This document shows positions 22,850-34,637 of a stretch of 64,000 bases of DNA, one piece after another. The DNA comes from Polytrichum commune (Eukaryota > Streptophyta > Polytrichopsida > Polytrichales > Polytrichaceae). Numbering within the stretch: the stretch's first letter is position 1; each line of letters begins with the position of its first letter. Below the pieces are notes generated by a model. The model was not told the origin of the DNA. It made no database searches and saw nothing but the letters and a program-made list of their open reading frames with translations. The stretch lies in assembly GCA_950295325.1 (NCBI GenBank), contig OX485809.1, positions 16,878,144 through 16,942,143 of the forward strand, written 5' to 3'. The translations under genes and the position numbers were made by a program.

Positions 22850-23686
22850 TCGGACTATGATTGTCTACCATTTTCATTATAATGGTTGTTGAAACCACAT
22901 TGGTTATACCTAACTCATTCATTGTCTCAACATTCACTAGATTAACACTTGGTCATGTATCAATATGGAATCAAGGTATGAGAGCACCTCCTACGATCAC
23001 ATAAATATGAGGGGCCTCAATATCAGTAAGGTAAAATTATGAACCTAAACATGTATAAATCTCTTACAAATCATGGAAGTACTTAAGGAACTACAACATT
23101 GTGGTGCTCTACCCAACAATTGTTTCATGATTATAGTTGATTGTATTTTGTCTAAGTCTTCCGTAATGTCATAGGGCTCAAGGTCTTTCAATAATGCCAT
23201 AGACCTAATTGATATGGATAGTGCCAATCTAATGGCAGATTTAAGAATTTAAACAAAAGAGGTTTTGTTGGTTTGAGTTATTACTTGACAGGTGCAAATC
23301 TAGACGAGGGTTGATATTTGGTAATGGGAGAAGAAGTCCTTGATTCCATGGGGTAAGGTCACTACAGTAGTCTCTAAATAAATAAATAAATATATATATA
23401 TATATAGTTTTTATTTTTATTTTTATTTTTTTTCTAGTAATACCTCAATAGATAGTATTGGCACTACATCGGAGCAGTGTTCAAGTTTGAAGTGTGCACA
23501 TGCATTTCAATGTGAAGGGCTTCAAACTAATCACACTTCACACAAACTTTCAAACATTTTTGCAACACTTCACCAAAAAGAAACTTGATATCCTTCACAA
23601 ACGCTTAGTGATCACGAAAATAAATCCACAAACTTCGCAATTATGAAACACAAGCTCTTAACTACATTCTTGTTCCAAGAACATTA

Positions 23687-23960
23687 GAGTTATCCATTAA
23701 CTCAACCAGAGTTTTAGTAAGGAGTTGGTTGTTTTGCATGCACAACTTTCCATGTTCAGTAAGTTTCGGGTGCATGCTTGGAGTGCATCTCTTGGCATGC
23801 CAAAATGAGTTTGGTACCCAATGAACCAATATGGAATGTCCTTCGTTCAAACCTCCACATTGACTCCAAACAGGCACCCAAAACTTACTGAACATGGAAA
23901 GTTATGCATGTGAAACAACCAACTCCCTACTAAAACTCCGGTTGAGTTAATGGATAACTC
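23687..23960. mobile_element. 274-bp fold-back miniature element with TA flanks
   Basis: Arms of about 87 bp pair from GAGTTATCCATTAACTCAAC at the left to GTTGAGTTAATGGATAACTC at the right, with few mismatches. TA lies on both sides (23685-23686, 23961-23962), as in Tc1/mariner (Stowaway-type) elements. The 63-aa-scale frames crossing it are palindrome artefacts. Confidence 0.7.
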
Positions 23961-24870
23961 TATTGGCATTGAAAATTCTTCTGCCGTTTCTTAGAGCGCA
24001 CAAATGAAGGGACAAAATTTACACAACACACGTTGCAACCACTCAATGACCTCGGAAACAATACTGCAGAGCTTCCACAGACATCACATTCAAGGACTTC
24101 GATGTTCTTCTTTTAGTTCCATCTTTCATTTCATCGCGAAACAAAGAACATGGCAACAACAAAACAATCGCTTAAAATGCAGCACTTTCACAGACTTTGC
24201 AACCATGATGTACAAGCCCTTGACTAGAGAGAGGGATGAATCCAAGTATCAGTTGGCGTGATAGAGGGACGCCTCATGCTTGATCGTAGTCGCAGCTCTT
24301 GACCAACATTCTTAATTTAAACACTAAAATGAGACGAGTTAAGCTAGACTATGAGCAACAAAAATTTGCTAACAAGAAGAACAAGTTCTTCAGAAAAGTT
24401 CTACATTCAAGAACGTCGACATCGAATACTAATCCATCTTTCACAACATTGCCAAGTCGAAGTTGCAGTGCCGACTCCCAAAGTGCCAAGCCAAAGTTGC
24501 AATCAGTGTCGAGTTGAAGTTGCAGGAGTTATTGGAATTTGGAAATGTTTGCTAGAGTGCCAAGATTGAAGTTCGGCTATGTTTCTATTTGCAAATTACA
24601 GTCATTGTATTTTGTGACAGGCAATTTTTTGAGAGGCCTTCACTGTGACTGATGGAAACTTTGCAGTGCACAATTCTGTAAAGTGCCCTCCCCCCCCAAA
24701 AAAAAGACCTTCTTTGAGAGCCAAAATGGCATTTGATAGGTGTTGAAGACTTCAATATTGAACACAACAAGGGAGGATTAGGTTTTCAAAACCCACTCAT
24801 CTTTTTTCTGAAAAGAACTCAAATGGATTTGTCTCTCCACCATTGTGTTTAACGTTGACTTTGTTAGTAC

Positions 24871-25248
24871 TACAATAAATATGATATATAGTGTCACCTA
24901 TTCTAATTGTCTTGCTCAATACTCATTGTAAACCGCGGTATAGTGTCACCAACACTAAACGTTAACCCAACATTACTTGTCATTCCTTGTAATTTTTTTG
25001 GGGAAATATAAATTTACAGTGTTGCAATTATTGTCACTTACCAAGAGATTTTTCATCCAAATTTCAATCATCCATGACAATATTTCATCACAAGTTGTTG
25101 AGAAGAGAAGGTAGGGTTTTGGCCAATGGATGAACTCATCCATCATCCTTGACAATATTTGTTCACTTATTCATAAGAAGTGTCATATGAAAAGTTACCA
25201 TAGTGACATTGAATACCATATGACACTAAGTATCATATTTAGTGTAGA
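24871..25248 (-). mobile_element. ACTAAATA inverted-repeat family, copy 2
   Basis: The reverse complement is alignable with 44703-45060, including 'atttagtgttggtgac', 'gacaatatttcatcacaagttgt' and 'aatggatgaactcatccatcat'. The ends are 'actacaataaatatgatata' and 'atcatatttagtgta'. No transposase. Confidence 0.7.
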
Positions 25249-25479
25249 TCCCTCTTGTTGTACTTCTTTTACAAGTGGTCGTTTGGACCTAGTAATAGCA
25301 ACATTAACAATTCCTTCTATAAAATGTTCAAGCTGATTATGTCTCCCTTCTTCTTGGTTGGCTACAAGTGTTTTCCAATTCCTCTCAAATGGAGGACTGT
25401 CTTTTCTTTGTTGGGTACATTCTATTGTAGGATGTCATGCCTCTTTACAATTCTCACATTATGAGGTATGTTGTTGAAT

Positions 25480-26720
25480 TTTTATGGGGTTAGGACAGTC
25501 TCCAACATAATGACATGTTTGTCCATAATGAAAACACACTACAATTTGAATACACACATGTGTTTTATGATTTTGGGTTTTGGTTAATATGGTGGACCAT
25601 TCCAATTAGGTGGTTGGTCGATATCTCCCCAACTTGGTCTATTCCCAAAATTAAGGGGTGATGGCCTTCAATTAGAATTCATTTTAGGGTTATAACTTGC
25701 AGTAGGCCCTCCATCAATATGCTCTTGTTGCTAAGGTTGTGATTGGTTAGCCTCTATTTGATTAACCCACATGACTCTTGTTCAAGTTCCAATACTCAAA
25801 GACATAATGATTCCCTCCACAAAAAGGCATTTAATTCACATACCTTTTGGGGTCGGACATTGATTTCAAATGTGTCCATCTCCCTCACAATTATTACATT
25901 ACATATTAGTCCTTTTTCTGGCTGCTTGCAACCGCTTATTAGCATCTTTAGTGATTATCACTTGTAAACTCATTAATTTTTTTAGTAGTATTTGTAGAAG
26001 CCAATTCTTGCTAATTGGTTGGGACAACTGGCTGAAGTTTAGATATTACCTTAGGTGGGAAAACACAAATGAACACTAGGATGATTAAAATGTGTAGGAT
26101 CAGTTATTCACTTACCGCATGGATATGCCAATGACTGATTAGGTAGAACGGGGTTGTAATGTTGATTGTTAATAAAGCAATTGTAGAGGTCATAAATAAA
26201 ATTGTCAAAGATATAACAATCCTCTGTTTGGGACTCCTCTCATGCCTTTGCATGTGCAATGCATCCTCTCTCATAGCCGGTGTATGTTCTCTTACATAGA
26301 TCTTCAACTCAAAGGGGTATAACCCTCCTATAAAAATGTTTCTAAGGACGTCATCTAGGATTTGATGAGTTCCCATTCTTCCCCAATAATTGTCACCCAT
26401 ACATATTGTTCTCAATTCTTCCATTAAATTATTTTCAAACCCAAGGGTCCAAAAATATTGCATTTTTTTAGCACATCCCAGTTAGCAAATGATGCTTGAC
26501 AAGAATACCACAAGAGCATATTTTCTTGTAAAGTGGCTACAAAAACTTCCACTTGGTTATTAGCAGGTACGCTATTTGCAACACATGCAATCTCAAATTT
26601 CCTAATGTGGACATCAAGGTCTATTCTTTCTCTAACTTGGAAATGAGACTTACTTTGATGTCAGAAGATTATTGTCAACAAATTTCAATGCCTCCCTAAG
26701 TCCTCATGTGTTGAAGTTCC
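25480..26720 (-). pseudogene. gag: LTR-retrotransposon gag relic
   Basis: Read on the minus strand, 26700-26470 gives IDLDVHIRKFEIAC and LLWYSCQASFANWDVLK, a retrotransposon gag pattern. Codons 26463-26104 continue with FIGGLYPFELKIYVREHTPA, the typical end of the gag core. A zinc knuckle CNNCEGDGHI-NQC (CX2CX4HX4C, with a stop replacing one residue) lies near 25870-25900. A second, CFHYGQTCHYVGDC, with its second Cys changed to Tyr, lies near 25505-25550. Gag proteins form the cytoplasmic particle that packages element RNA. Frameshifts and stops make this copy dead. No protease or reverse transcriptase is seen downstream; the element family is probably Ty3-like (inference). Confidence 0.7.
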
Positions 26721-27697
26721 AACACATATCCATTAGCTATCAAAGTGCTTTGTCAAGGGAACCCCCATAATCTGCTACATTGTTTATGGTAAATACTATG
26801 GCCATGCTTATAACATGACTTACCCTTAGTTGCAATACAATATGACTGACAATATACACCATCATGCTTTATAATAACATGGAACATTGTACTTGGGGAA
26901 ATGTTTTGCATCAAGCTCTTCACATACCTATCCAACCTGTGCAACTTCAATGAACTAATATTAATATGGTGAATTATCAAAAGTCACCAAAAAAATAAAA
27001 GTAAATAATAAGATTCAACAATATCTTTTTGAGAATATGATAGTTTTCAATCTTTTCAAAAGTCTACTTCTTGGGGAAATGAATATTCAAATATTGAATT
27101 CAAAATTATCTAGGTAAGACGGATATGAATTGGATAGATCACTTTGTGGGAAGTCTCTTAACTACTCATTGTTTTCCATCCAGCAGAAACATTGTAACCT
27201 ACAACATAAACCTTTGTTGCTTTCTAATGTGGGTTCAAAGAAAATAGTTTGCATCCACAATGGGTAATACCTTTGATGTTTCTATTTGTTGGATTTTAGG
27301 TTTATAGTGTGGCCCACAGGTTTTACCATAAGCAATTTAGTGTTGGTCATTTGTAAGTAGTAGGTCAAGGACAGAGGGAATCATCACAAATAAGCATACA
27401 TCTCATTCATCCAGCATAAATACTCAAAGTAGTATGCAACTCGAAGGTTAATATTATTAGTAGATTTGACACCGGCATTAGCTAAGACCCCAAGTAAGTT
27501 GAGATGAAATCATTTGAGATGAACTATGCACAAACTTATAGGAGTCAAAATTTATCTTGGATAGATGCGTGGTACACGCATGCATGATATTTCCCTTCCC
27601 ACCCAAATAAGGGTCACACAAACTTCTGGAGAAGGAGCCGTGGTTTTTAGCTTGGTGATCTTTCTGCAATTTGAGATTCTAAAAGTAGAAAGTTGAA
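26721..27697. other. No gene recognised
   Basis: AT-rich sequence that may include the 5' region of the retrotransposon relic at 25480-26720; no LTR could be delimited. Confidence 0.35.
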
Positions 27698-27699
27698 TA

Positions 27700-28646
27700 C
27701 CGTAGTTTAAAAGCAAGTTCGACAGAAAATAATTCTAAAAATAGATGCCGAAAATTTTGGAATATCATTGGCATTTTTTGCCGAATATAAAATTTATTAT
27801 TTTTCAAAATTGCCGAAAAGTAAGAAATTTTTACTTCTCACTATATATTTACTTACAGTGGAAGCATATGTGAATTTTGAAAGAGAGAAGGTGCTCCTTT
27901 TGTAATCAAGCTCACTTACATTAGTCCACAAAGAATATGGGTTAAGAAGTAGCAAGAAGTAGCAAGACTCTAGGTGAGGCTTTTCAAATGTGTTGTACAC
28001 AAATTTTTGGAGTCCAATTGAGCATAGAAGATGAAGTTTTATAGAATTTTGTCCAACTAACAAAAGTTGAGAAATCAATCCTTCTTCCACCTCCAACAAG
28101 TTTTGTGTCAAAATAAGTCTTTATGCAAAAGATATGGACAAAACATTGCAGCCGTGTAAAGATCAAAAAATTAAAATGCGTTCATAACAGTTTTTCGGAG
28201 CTCATTTGTGCATAGAAGATCAACTTTTTTGGAATTTTGTTGGTCTACGAAAAGTTTAGAAATCAAGTAATCTTTCACCTCTAACAAATTTCAATTGAAG
28301 ACTCTATGCAAAAGTTATGCGTGTTATAAAAATGAAGTCTAACTCGGTGCTTCACCTCAAAGTTTATATATCCCATATGTATTGTTGAACACAACTCCAC
28401 TCTACTTGCATAAAGCACAGAGCATTCTCAACTCTTCACTCACATCTTACTTGTCATTCAATGCAAGAAAGATGTACAAGATATAAGCTTAAATAGAAAA
28501 TTAAAAATGAATTTAAGGTGAATTTTTAAAATTAAAAGAGAAAATTGCCGAAAATATGAATATACTATTTTTAGGTGACGAACCTACTTTTTGAACTTTA
28601 ATTAATTATTCGGCTAACATGTGTCGAACCAGCTATGAACCTACGG
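27700..28646. mobile_element. TA-flanked inverted-repeat element, copy 2
   Basis: It has the same ends and interior as 14667-15591, in the same orientation, bordered by TA (27698-27699, 28647-28648). It differs by scattered substitutions and small indels, such as a 25-bp gain near 27838 and an 11-bp tandem gain near 27955 ('aagtagcaag' doubled). High similarity suggests fairly recent activity. Confidence 0.8.
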
Positions 28647-28648
28647 TA

Positions 28649-29123
28649 TATTGCTTCCTTTCATGTTTCCCATGGATGAAGTCACCAAAATCCCCTAACA
28701 AATATCGAATGTGGACGAAATTGCCAAAAAAAATTTATGTATACGTGCAAACTTGGACGAGTCTTCTTCTATAACCATGCGTGTCTGGCTTCGTCACTCC
28801 CATCAATGTAGCCAGTGCCAGTGCTCGTCTCCTGACACATTGGAAAAAGAAAAAGAAATATCAAAATCGCGCACAGAGAGAATATGAGAGAAAGAGAGAG
28901 AGAGAGAGGTTGGAATTGGAATGACGATGGGTGGGCAGTCAGCTGTTGTACTTCTTCCTTTTGGTGTGGGTGGAGGATTGGAGTGGTTTTAAGACTTAGT
29001 AGTATGACAGTGGTGTCACGTGTGTCTCTCCCTCTCTCTCCCTCACACAGTCATGCATGCTCTGTCAGGCAACGTACTGCTCCATGCGAAAAGGGATGCC
29101 AGTAAGTTAAGTGTTGTGACTTT
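28649..29123. other. No gene recognised; GA microsatellite
   Basis: Contains an AGAGAG tract at about 28884-28909 and a CT-rich run near 29026-29044. No coding frame is supported. Confidence 0.4.
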
Positions 29124-29671
29124 GGGCCAAGTTCCATGTGCCGGTCCCGGTCTGTTTTTTTCAAAATAAATGGGTGGGCCGGTGAAAAGAGGGTGGTGCC
29201 ATGTGCCCATCCTTCTCACCCAAGGACCGGTACCCCCCATGGATGGGTGTCCCACATTTTGTGTTGTGCAAGAACGGGTGCCAAAGGACCGGCGGTCCTA
29301 ACGGTCACAATAAGGACATGTGCCAGTTAGAAAGCTCCGGTGACCGGATCGGCCGGTCACCTAGGGTACACCCTTGGATACTAAAGGCCACTTTGTTCTT
29401 CTAGTCCCTTCTTTTGAGGAGTACTCCTAGGGAACATGTATTTTATGATGTTTTTAGAATCTAGATGACCTTCATTGCCGGTGACCTTCATAAAGTGTCA
29501 TGTCTTATCACTCACCAAATTTAGTTAGAAAGTAGGAAATCGAAAAAAACCGGCACCCCACATAGAAGTACCCCTCCATAAAATGGGTGACATCACCCAT
29601 TTTTTGGATGATGTCACCCATTTCTCACCCATTTAAAAAACGGACCGGGACCGGCACATGGAACTTGGCCC
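29124..29671. mobile_element. GGGCCAAGTTCC inverted-repeat element, short copy
   Basis: The ends GGGCCAAGTTCCATGTGCC and GGCACATGGAACTTGGCCC are perfect inverted repeats that continue inward (CGGTCCCGGTC against GACCGGGACCG). A longer relative lies in the opposite orientation at 62247-63188; this copy lacks about 380 bp of its centre. No ORF is plausible. A self-complementary segment of the form ATGGGTGACATCACCCAT lies near 29583. Probably PIF/Harbinger-like, judged from the TTA duplication of the other copy. Confidence 0.75.
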
Positions 29672-29858
29672 TAGGAGGGGGGGGGGGGGGGGAAGAAACA
29701 ACAACAAGAGAACAAAACATTTGTCTGTATGAAGTGAAGTAGATGTGGAATTTCAAAAAGTGTTTCCAAATAAGTTAGACATTCATTCATGTTTGCTTTA
29801 CTCATTCCCCTTTATTTATGGTAGTGTGTCAACATGACTTGTGGAGTTTAAATTCATG

Positions 29859-30192
29859 TACCAGTAGAAAACTACGCAATAAAGAACCGCAGTCGTTTTC
29901 CCATTGCGGTTCTTTTGACCACCCTGATTTGTAGTCGTTATACGACTACAAAGTTTTATTTTTCGTTTTGTTACTGCAATCTTGAAATTGTCGGGGCGTG
30001 TAGTACACCGTTGGAAAGGTAGTTTCAAGACCTTTCCAACGGTATATGACAAGCCCCCCAAATTCCTACAATCTTTAGTTGGTGAATCAAAGAAACAAAT
30101 ATGCAGTCGTTTAGTGATTGCAGAGCAGGATGGTCAAAAGAGCCGCAATGGGAAAACGACTACAGTTCTTTTCCGCATAGTTTCTACTAGTG
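29859..30192. mobile_element. Miniature CACTA (EnSpm-like) element
   Basis: On the minus strand the right end begins CACTAGTAGAAACTATGCGG, a standard plant CACTA terminus. The left end reads TACCAGTAGAAAACTACGC, the same with two changes. Both are followed inward by AGTCGTTTTCCCATTGCGG. A 3-bp ATG duplication flanks it (29856-29858, 30193-30195), as expected for CACTA elements. The centre contains a second palindrome (CCGTTGGAAAGG...CCTTTCCAACGG). It encodes no transposase. Confidence 0.85.
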
Positions 30193-31158
30193 ATGCTTGT
30201 ATTGTTTTTAGACCATGAGTGAGATTGTTGTTGCGTGAAGATATTGTTGAAGTTATTTGATGCTACTTTGGTTGATTCCAGTGAATGTCACTTGCATTAT
30301 TATGATTTAAGGCACTCTTTGAATATTAATTCTTTTTTTTGGACATTCAACGAAATGAATTTCCCAGGATTTAAGGCACCTATATATATATATATATATA
30401 TATACACACTACGGTACCACACACTTGCATTTGACATATTGGTCCATTTTGTCATAGTAGGTATTTGTCGCATGGTCACTTTTACACCAAAGGATCATTA
30501 AGTCAATTGGAAGTTTATGGTTGAACTCACTATCCTAGTTAGAGAAAGATTTGTCCACTCATGCACATATATGCTCACTTTGTAAGATCCTTGTTCTTTG
30601 GCCGCAAACAACATTCCATATAGCCTAAGACAAAATTCGAGGCATATCAAATAGCTTGTAAAATTTTCAATATATATATGTGAGTAAAGGGTAAAGAGTC
30701 TATATTTTTTTTCAATAAAACTTAAATTCATATGCAACCTACAAAATTTTGCAAAGCATACTAAGAAATGAGCCTTTGAGGCAAGTTAAATAACCTTAAT
30801 ATATTCCCCAAAAATTGTACATCTCAAACCTATAAAGATTCTACAAGCTTATTCTAGAAAAAAAAATCATATGCAACCTAAAGATTTTTCCAAATTTATT
30901 TAAAGAAATGAGACTTTTACGCATGTTAATTAACTTGAAATAATTCCAAAAAACCCATAGATTTCAAAACCTATAAAGAGTCTATTTTTTTATTTAAAGG
31001 AAAAAAAATTATTTTCAACCTACAAAAATCTGCAAAGTATACACTAACTTTATGCAGTAACTACGCAATATCTATATACAATAAGTATGTGAAGTCATTA
31101 TGTGCAATAACTAAGTGAGTAGCTCCTTTACTCAATTGTTACGTTTACGTATTAGTTA
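30193..31158. other. No gene; TA microsatellite and degenerate triplicate
   Basis: A TA tract runs from about 30381 to 30404. From about 30655 to 31045 a unit of roughly 140 bp ('tatgcaacctacaaa.tttgcaaa... aagaaatgag... ctataaag') is repeated three times with much drift. Confidence 0.5.
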
Positions 31159-31171
31159 TGTGTAGATGTGA

Positions 31172-32590
31172 GCTACCATGAAACAAAAAATAAAAATGGT
31201 TGACACAGTTATAAGAGCTAGTATAGCCTACAACTTCTACGCCATGCCATACTCTCTTCCGGCCATTAAAAATTTGGACAAGAAAATAATAGCATTGCAT
31301 AAATCCATATGTGGCCTACCAAAATGTATGTCCAATGCAGTCACACAACTGCCACACAATATGTTTGGGACATAAGTTTTTTCATTAAAAAACGCATACA
31401 TAACATGCATAGGAGAACAACTCATACATGCCCTAAATGACAAAGGTAGGCTAGGTAGAATATACAAAGGATTAATACACCACATACTTGCGAAACACGG
31501 AGAAGCCAAAAATTTAATACGTATATCACCCCACGACTGTACAATATCACCAATCACAAGATCTCTGTACTTATTGAAAAAAACAAGTGGAATCCACCTT
31601 AAAAGCACACTCCAAAATTTCCCCCTCATTCCTACACCATTAGAAACACAATGGATGTTACAAGCAAGACACATCCCAACGCTGACCCCAAAACTATCAC
31701 TAAAATACCTCCACAAACTAATACTACACAACATATTCGAACTAAAACATCTAACATGCTCCAATGGAACACACCTAATGAGTAATGATGAATTTGAAAC
31801 CCACTACAATAAACCCACAAAAATAGAGAAAATGGCACTGGAATATGCTACAAAGCTATTTTGTGAACCAATATGCCTTATCCAATGCACACAACCATGC
31901 CCAACACATATGTCACCAAACACCTTGAAAAACAAATATAGAATACTAAATCATAACATACATATAAGACCACAAGAACAACACAACCAACTGCAACCTC
32001 CATTATCACTAGAACACCCCAAACCACCCCCATACATACTCAAAGACCCAACACACTTCCCGATACAAAGCATTAGAAATGACCGCCTATGCGCATACAC
32101 AGACAAGTATAAAATTTCAAAAAATAACACAGCATACCTATGCCAATGGACTCTCCCAAATGAAACAACTTACAACAAATGGCTACCCCAAAAAGAATTG
32201 TTTCCTTGGAACAACCAAGACGCCATAAACCATAACATATTACTACTAACACAATACCACACTCGAAAACAACACCAACATTTTATAAACATATTAAACA
32301 TAAACTTCAACCAAGAACAAATGAGAGATACCAGATATATCCCCCCGCCACAAACCATACCCCTATGCCAAATACACGTTAACGACTGCAACCCAGAAAA
32401 TGATATCGCATGCACACAATATACTATCCAAACCCAATATGACAATGCACACATATACGATAATATTGGTCGACACTTGATTACCATTCCTGAAACACGA
32501 CTAAAATGGTTATGGGCCCAATACCATCTAGCACTAAATAGACCACACAACCTCGAGCCCCCTCCCAACCATTCGAAACTGAAGTAGCAT
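31172..32590 (+). pseudogene. LINE reverse-transcriptase thumb and connector
   Basis: From 31178 the frame reads IAYNFYAMPYSLPAIKNLDK, then LHKSICGLPK, then (after one in-frame TAA near 31373) IGEQLIHALNDKGRLG. This is the pattern found just after the catalytic core in LINE polymerases (I.Y..Y..P.S...I..LDK, LPK, LND.G.LG). The catalytic palm with the YxDD motif is absent because of 5' truncation. An open stretch to the stop at 32585-32587 continues as the connector region, rich in Thr, His, Asn and Pro as dictated by the A/C-rich strand. The second half has no assigned function. Confidence 0.7.
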
Positions 32591-33340
32591 GGCTATACCA
32601 AAGGTATAAATACAAAACTCCCAAAAATGATCCCCTCAAACTCTTGCAATACACACTCCCAAATACCATCCTTGAAAACCTCATAAACACATTCCAAATA
32701 ACACACTCATACTTCTCATCACCAGTAACATGCCCCACCACACTCAGACAATTCCACTCCCCATGCCCTAGAGATGTAGTCTTTGGATCAGTTGGAAAAA
32801 AATTCCAACATAAATGGCATGGCAATGGATATGCACACCCACACACACATACCGAAACTCAACAAGCCCTACACTGGGCCCGCCTAGCAGCCAAATACGA
32901 CTCAAACGCTATCACAATACTAATAATGTCAGACGAAAACTAGTATCATAATCCTAATCCTCATAATGGCCCTTTCCCAGATTCGCATGTTATCACCCAC
33001 TTCAAAGCTGATACCATCATCTACGAAGAACCAACAATTCCCCCAGAACTAAGAACTGAAGCTAGAACAGAAAACCGAGCCATACAAATAGTATGCATAC
33101 ACCATAAGCACACACCCATAGGAACAGAGACCCATACCCAACAAATGCAAGATATTGCCAACACAATAGGTATCCCCGAAATGTTCTGCCAAATAGCACC
33201 ACCAACACCACCAGGCACCATAGTAAACCGCAATACAAAATGGACCAAACTCACCTACCCACCCACCCCGCCTACCATCCAAACCGCAACCAACCCATGG
33301 AATATCAACCCAGAACAATGCCTACCGCTTAAATACCCAC
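32588..33340 (+). pseudogene. LINE middle region of unknown function
   Basis: Continues the LINE frame between polymerase and RNase H. At about 32776-32940 it reads DVVFGSVGKKFQHKWHGNGY, then AHP, ALHWARLAAKYDSN and ITILIMS. After a stop at 32941 it goes on with FPDSHVITHFKADTIIYEEP and IPPELR. The compact conserved-looking block (FGS...F..KW.GNGYAHP...A..WA..AA......TILI) resembles in outline the FG...F..W...NPPY...A..LLP arrangement of Dam-type N6-adenine methyltransferases. The NPPY catalytic motif would be replaced by AHPH. The link is a guess from pattern only. The 3' part of this region (from 33045) is present again at 38687. Confidence 0.45.
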
Positions 33341-33993
33341 CCCAATTCTGCTACTACATGGACGGGTCATTCAAACCTCCCAAACAAATAAATAACGGAC
33401 AATGGAGACGGGAAAAAGCTGGATATGGTATTTACAACCCTTTCAAGAAACTAAAAATTGCAGAAAGACTACCAGGACTACAAAATATCCTACGAGCATA
33501 AATGATGGCCATACACCATACTCTACAACTCCTCACCACAACATACCAAAATGAACCAGCCCACATATTCACAGATTGCCTAAATATCCTATACCTCCTA
33601 AACACCCAAATCAAACACCCCACTAATCATAACAGTCACCCGAACAAAATAATCCTAGAAAACATGATCAAAATGTTAATATCCCGCACACAAACCACCA
33701 CAATACACAAAATAAAGACCCATACAAACATAGAGGAAAATGACCAAGCAGACACACTAGCCAAACTAGGACGTGAATTAGACCACAGAGATGCTGCAAC
33801 CCCATACAAACATGCACACCCCACACCATACTACCTACAAAAAGATTGGTGGCATTCCATGCAAGAAACACTTGATAAAGGCCCCATCAGGCACCTTGGT
33901 AAATACATTATTCAGCATGACAATGAACATAACTTAACAATTATAGCAGGCCAAACGCACCAACTACACAAATGGCTAGAAATGACGACATAG
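33340..33993 (+). pseudogene. LINE RNase H domain (first copy)
   Basis: CYYMDGSF near 33352 carries the first catalytic Asp. KAGYGIYNPF follows. The usual A-E-L-x-A-I helix reads RA-stop-MMAI (stop at 33499-33501), so the codon of the catalytic Glu has become TAA. IFTDCLNILYLL near 33568 carries the second Asp. KTHTNIEENDQADTLAKLG near 33715 carries the H/N..AD motif. RNase H removes the RNA strand during LINE cDNA synthesis. The linker to 33990 (TPYYLQKDWW) is shared with the copies at 4.4 kb and 56.9 kb. The frame shifts near 33970 into the zinc-finger part. Confidence 0.8.
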
Positions 33994-34637
33994 ACAAAAC
34001 ACTATCAAATGACTTTTGGACAAATCCCGCCATCACAAATAAGCAAAAAACATGCTTAATAAAATTCCGCACTGGACAATATATGGGCCATGCCCGGAAA
34101 CAACTTGTCTTTGGCAGAGAAGCCTTCCCATCAAGAACATGTCCCATCTGTAACTCAACAGATGCGGATACATGGCTACATGTACTGCTTAAATGCAAGC
34201 AACAACACATCCACGCACTAATAACAAAAAGACATAACAAAGCGGTATGGGAAACACGCAAACTCATTGTATCAACCCGAATATCAAGACATTATACATT
34301 AATGAATGCAGGAACACATAATGAACTACCCCGAGAAAACACAGTACCTCCATGATTACTTCCATGTACATGTGATACCCTAAGATGTCATTGTAACGCT
34401 AGGCTCAAACCAAACATACTATGTATTATAGGCCATCCATATAACCACCCCCCCTAGAAACCCCTACACCTGATATCATCATACAGTTCATCGAATTCAC
34501 ATATTGCAATGATAGATTCGCCACTGAAACCCAAGACAGAAAATCCACAAAATACTAACCACTCATTAACAACATCATAGCAAAATGATGGAATGTAGCC
34601 CCACTCATGGTACTAGCTGCATGAGCAAGAGGCACAA
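33972..34637 (+). pseudogene. LINE zinc finger and C-terminal extension (first copy)
   Basis: FRTGQYMGHARKQLVFGREA is followed by CPICNSTDADTWLHVLLKCK and, after a short gap, KRHNKAVWETRK, the C-x2-C...H...H finger typical of plant and algal LINE ends. After a stop at 34353 the frame continues as RLKPNILCIIG, then IIQFIEFTYCNDRF and PLINNIIAK. It breaks at 34638, where the TG...CA element is inserted. The remaining C-terminus resumes at 38471. The extension is conserved in the minus-strand LINEs at 50.1-50.4 and 54.2-55.9 kb. Confidence 0.75.

Noticed and set aside
32170-34267. Long minus-strand frames rich in Cys, Trp and Val across the LINE
   Set aside because: They are the mirror of the A/C-rich LINE sense strand, which has few stops on the opposite strand; the plus strand carries the recognisable domains.
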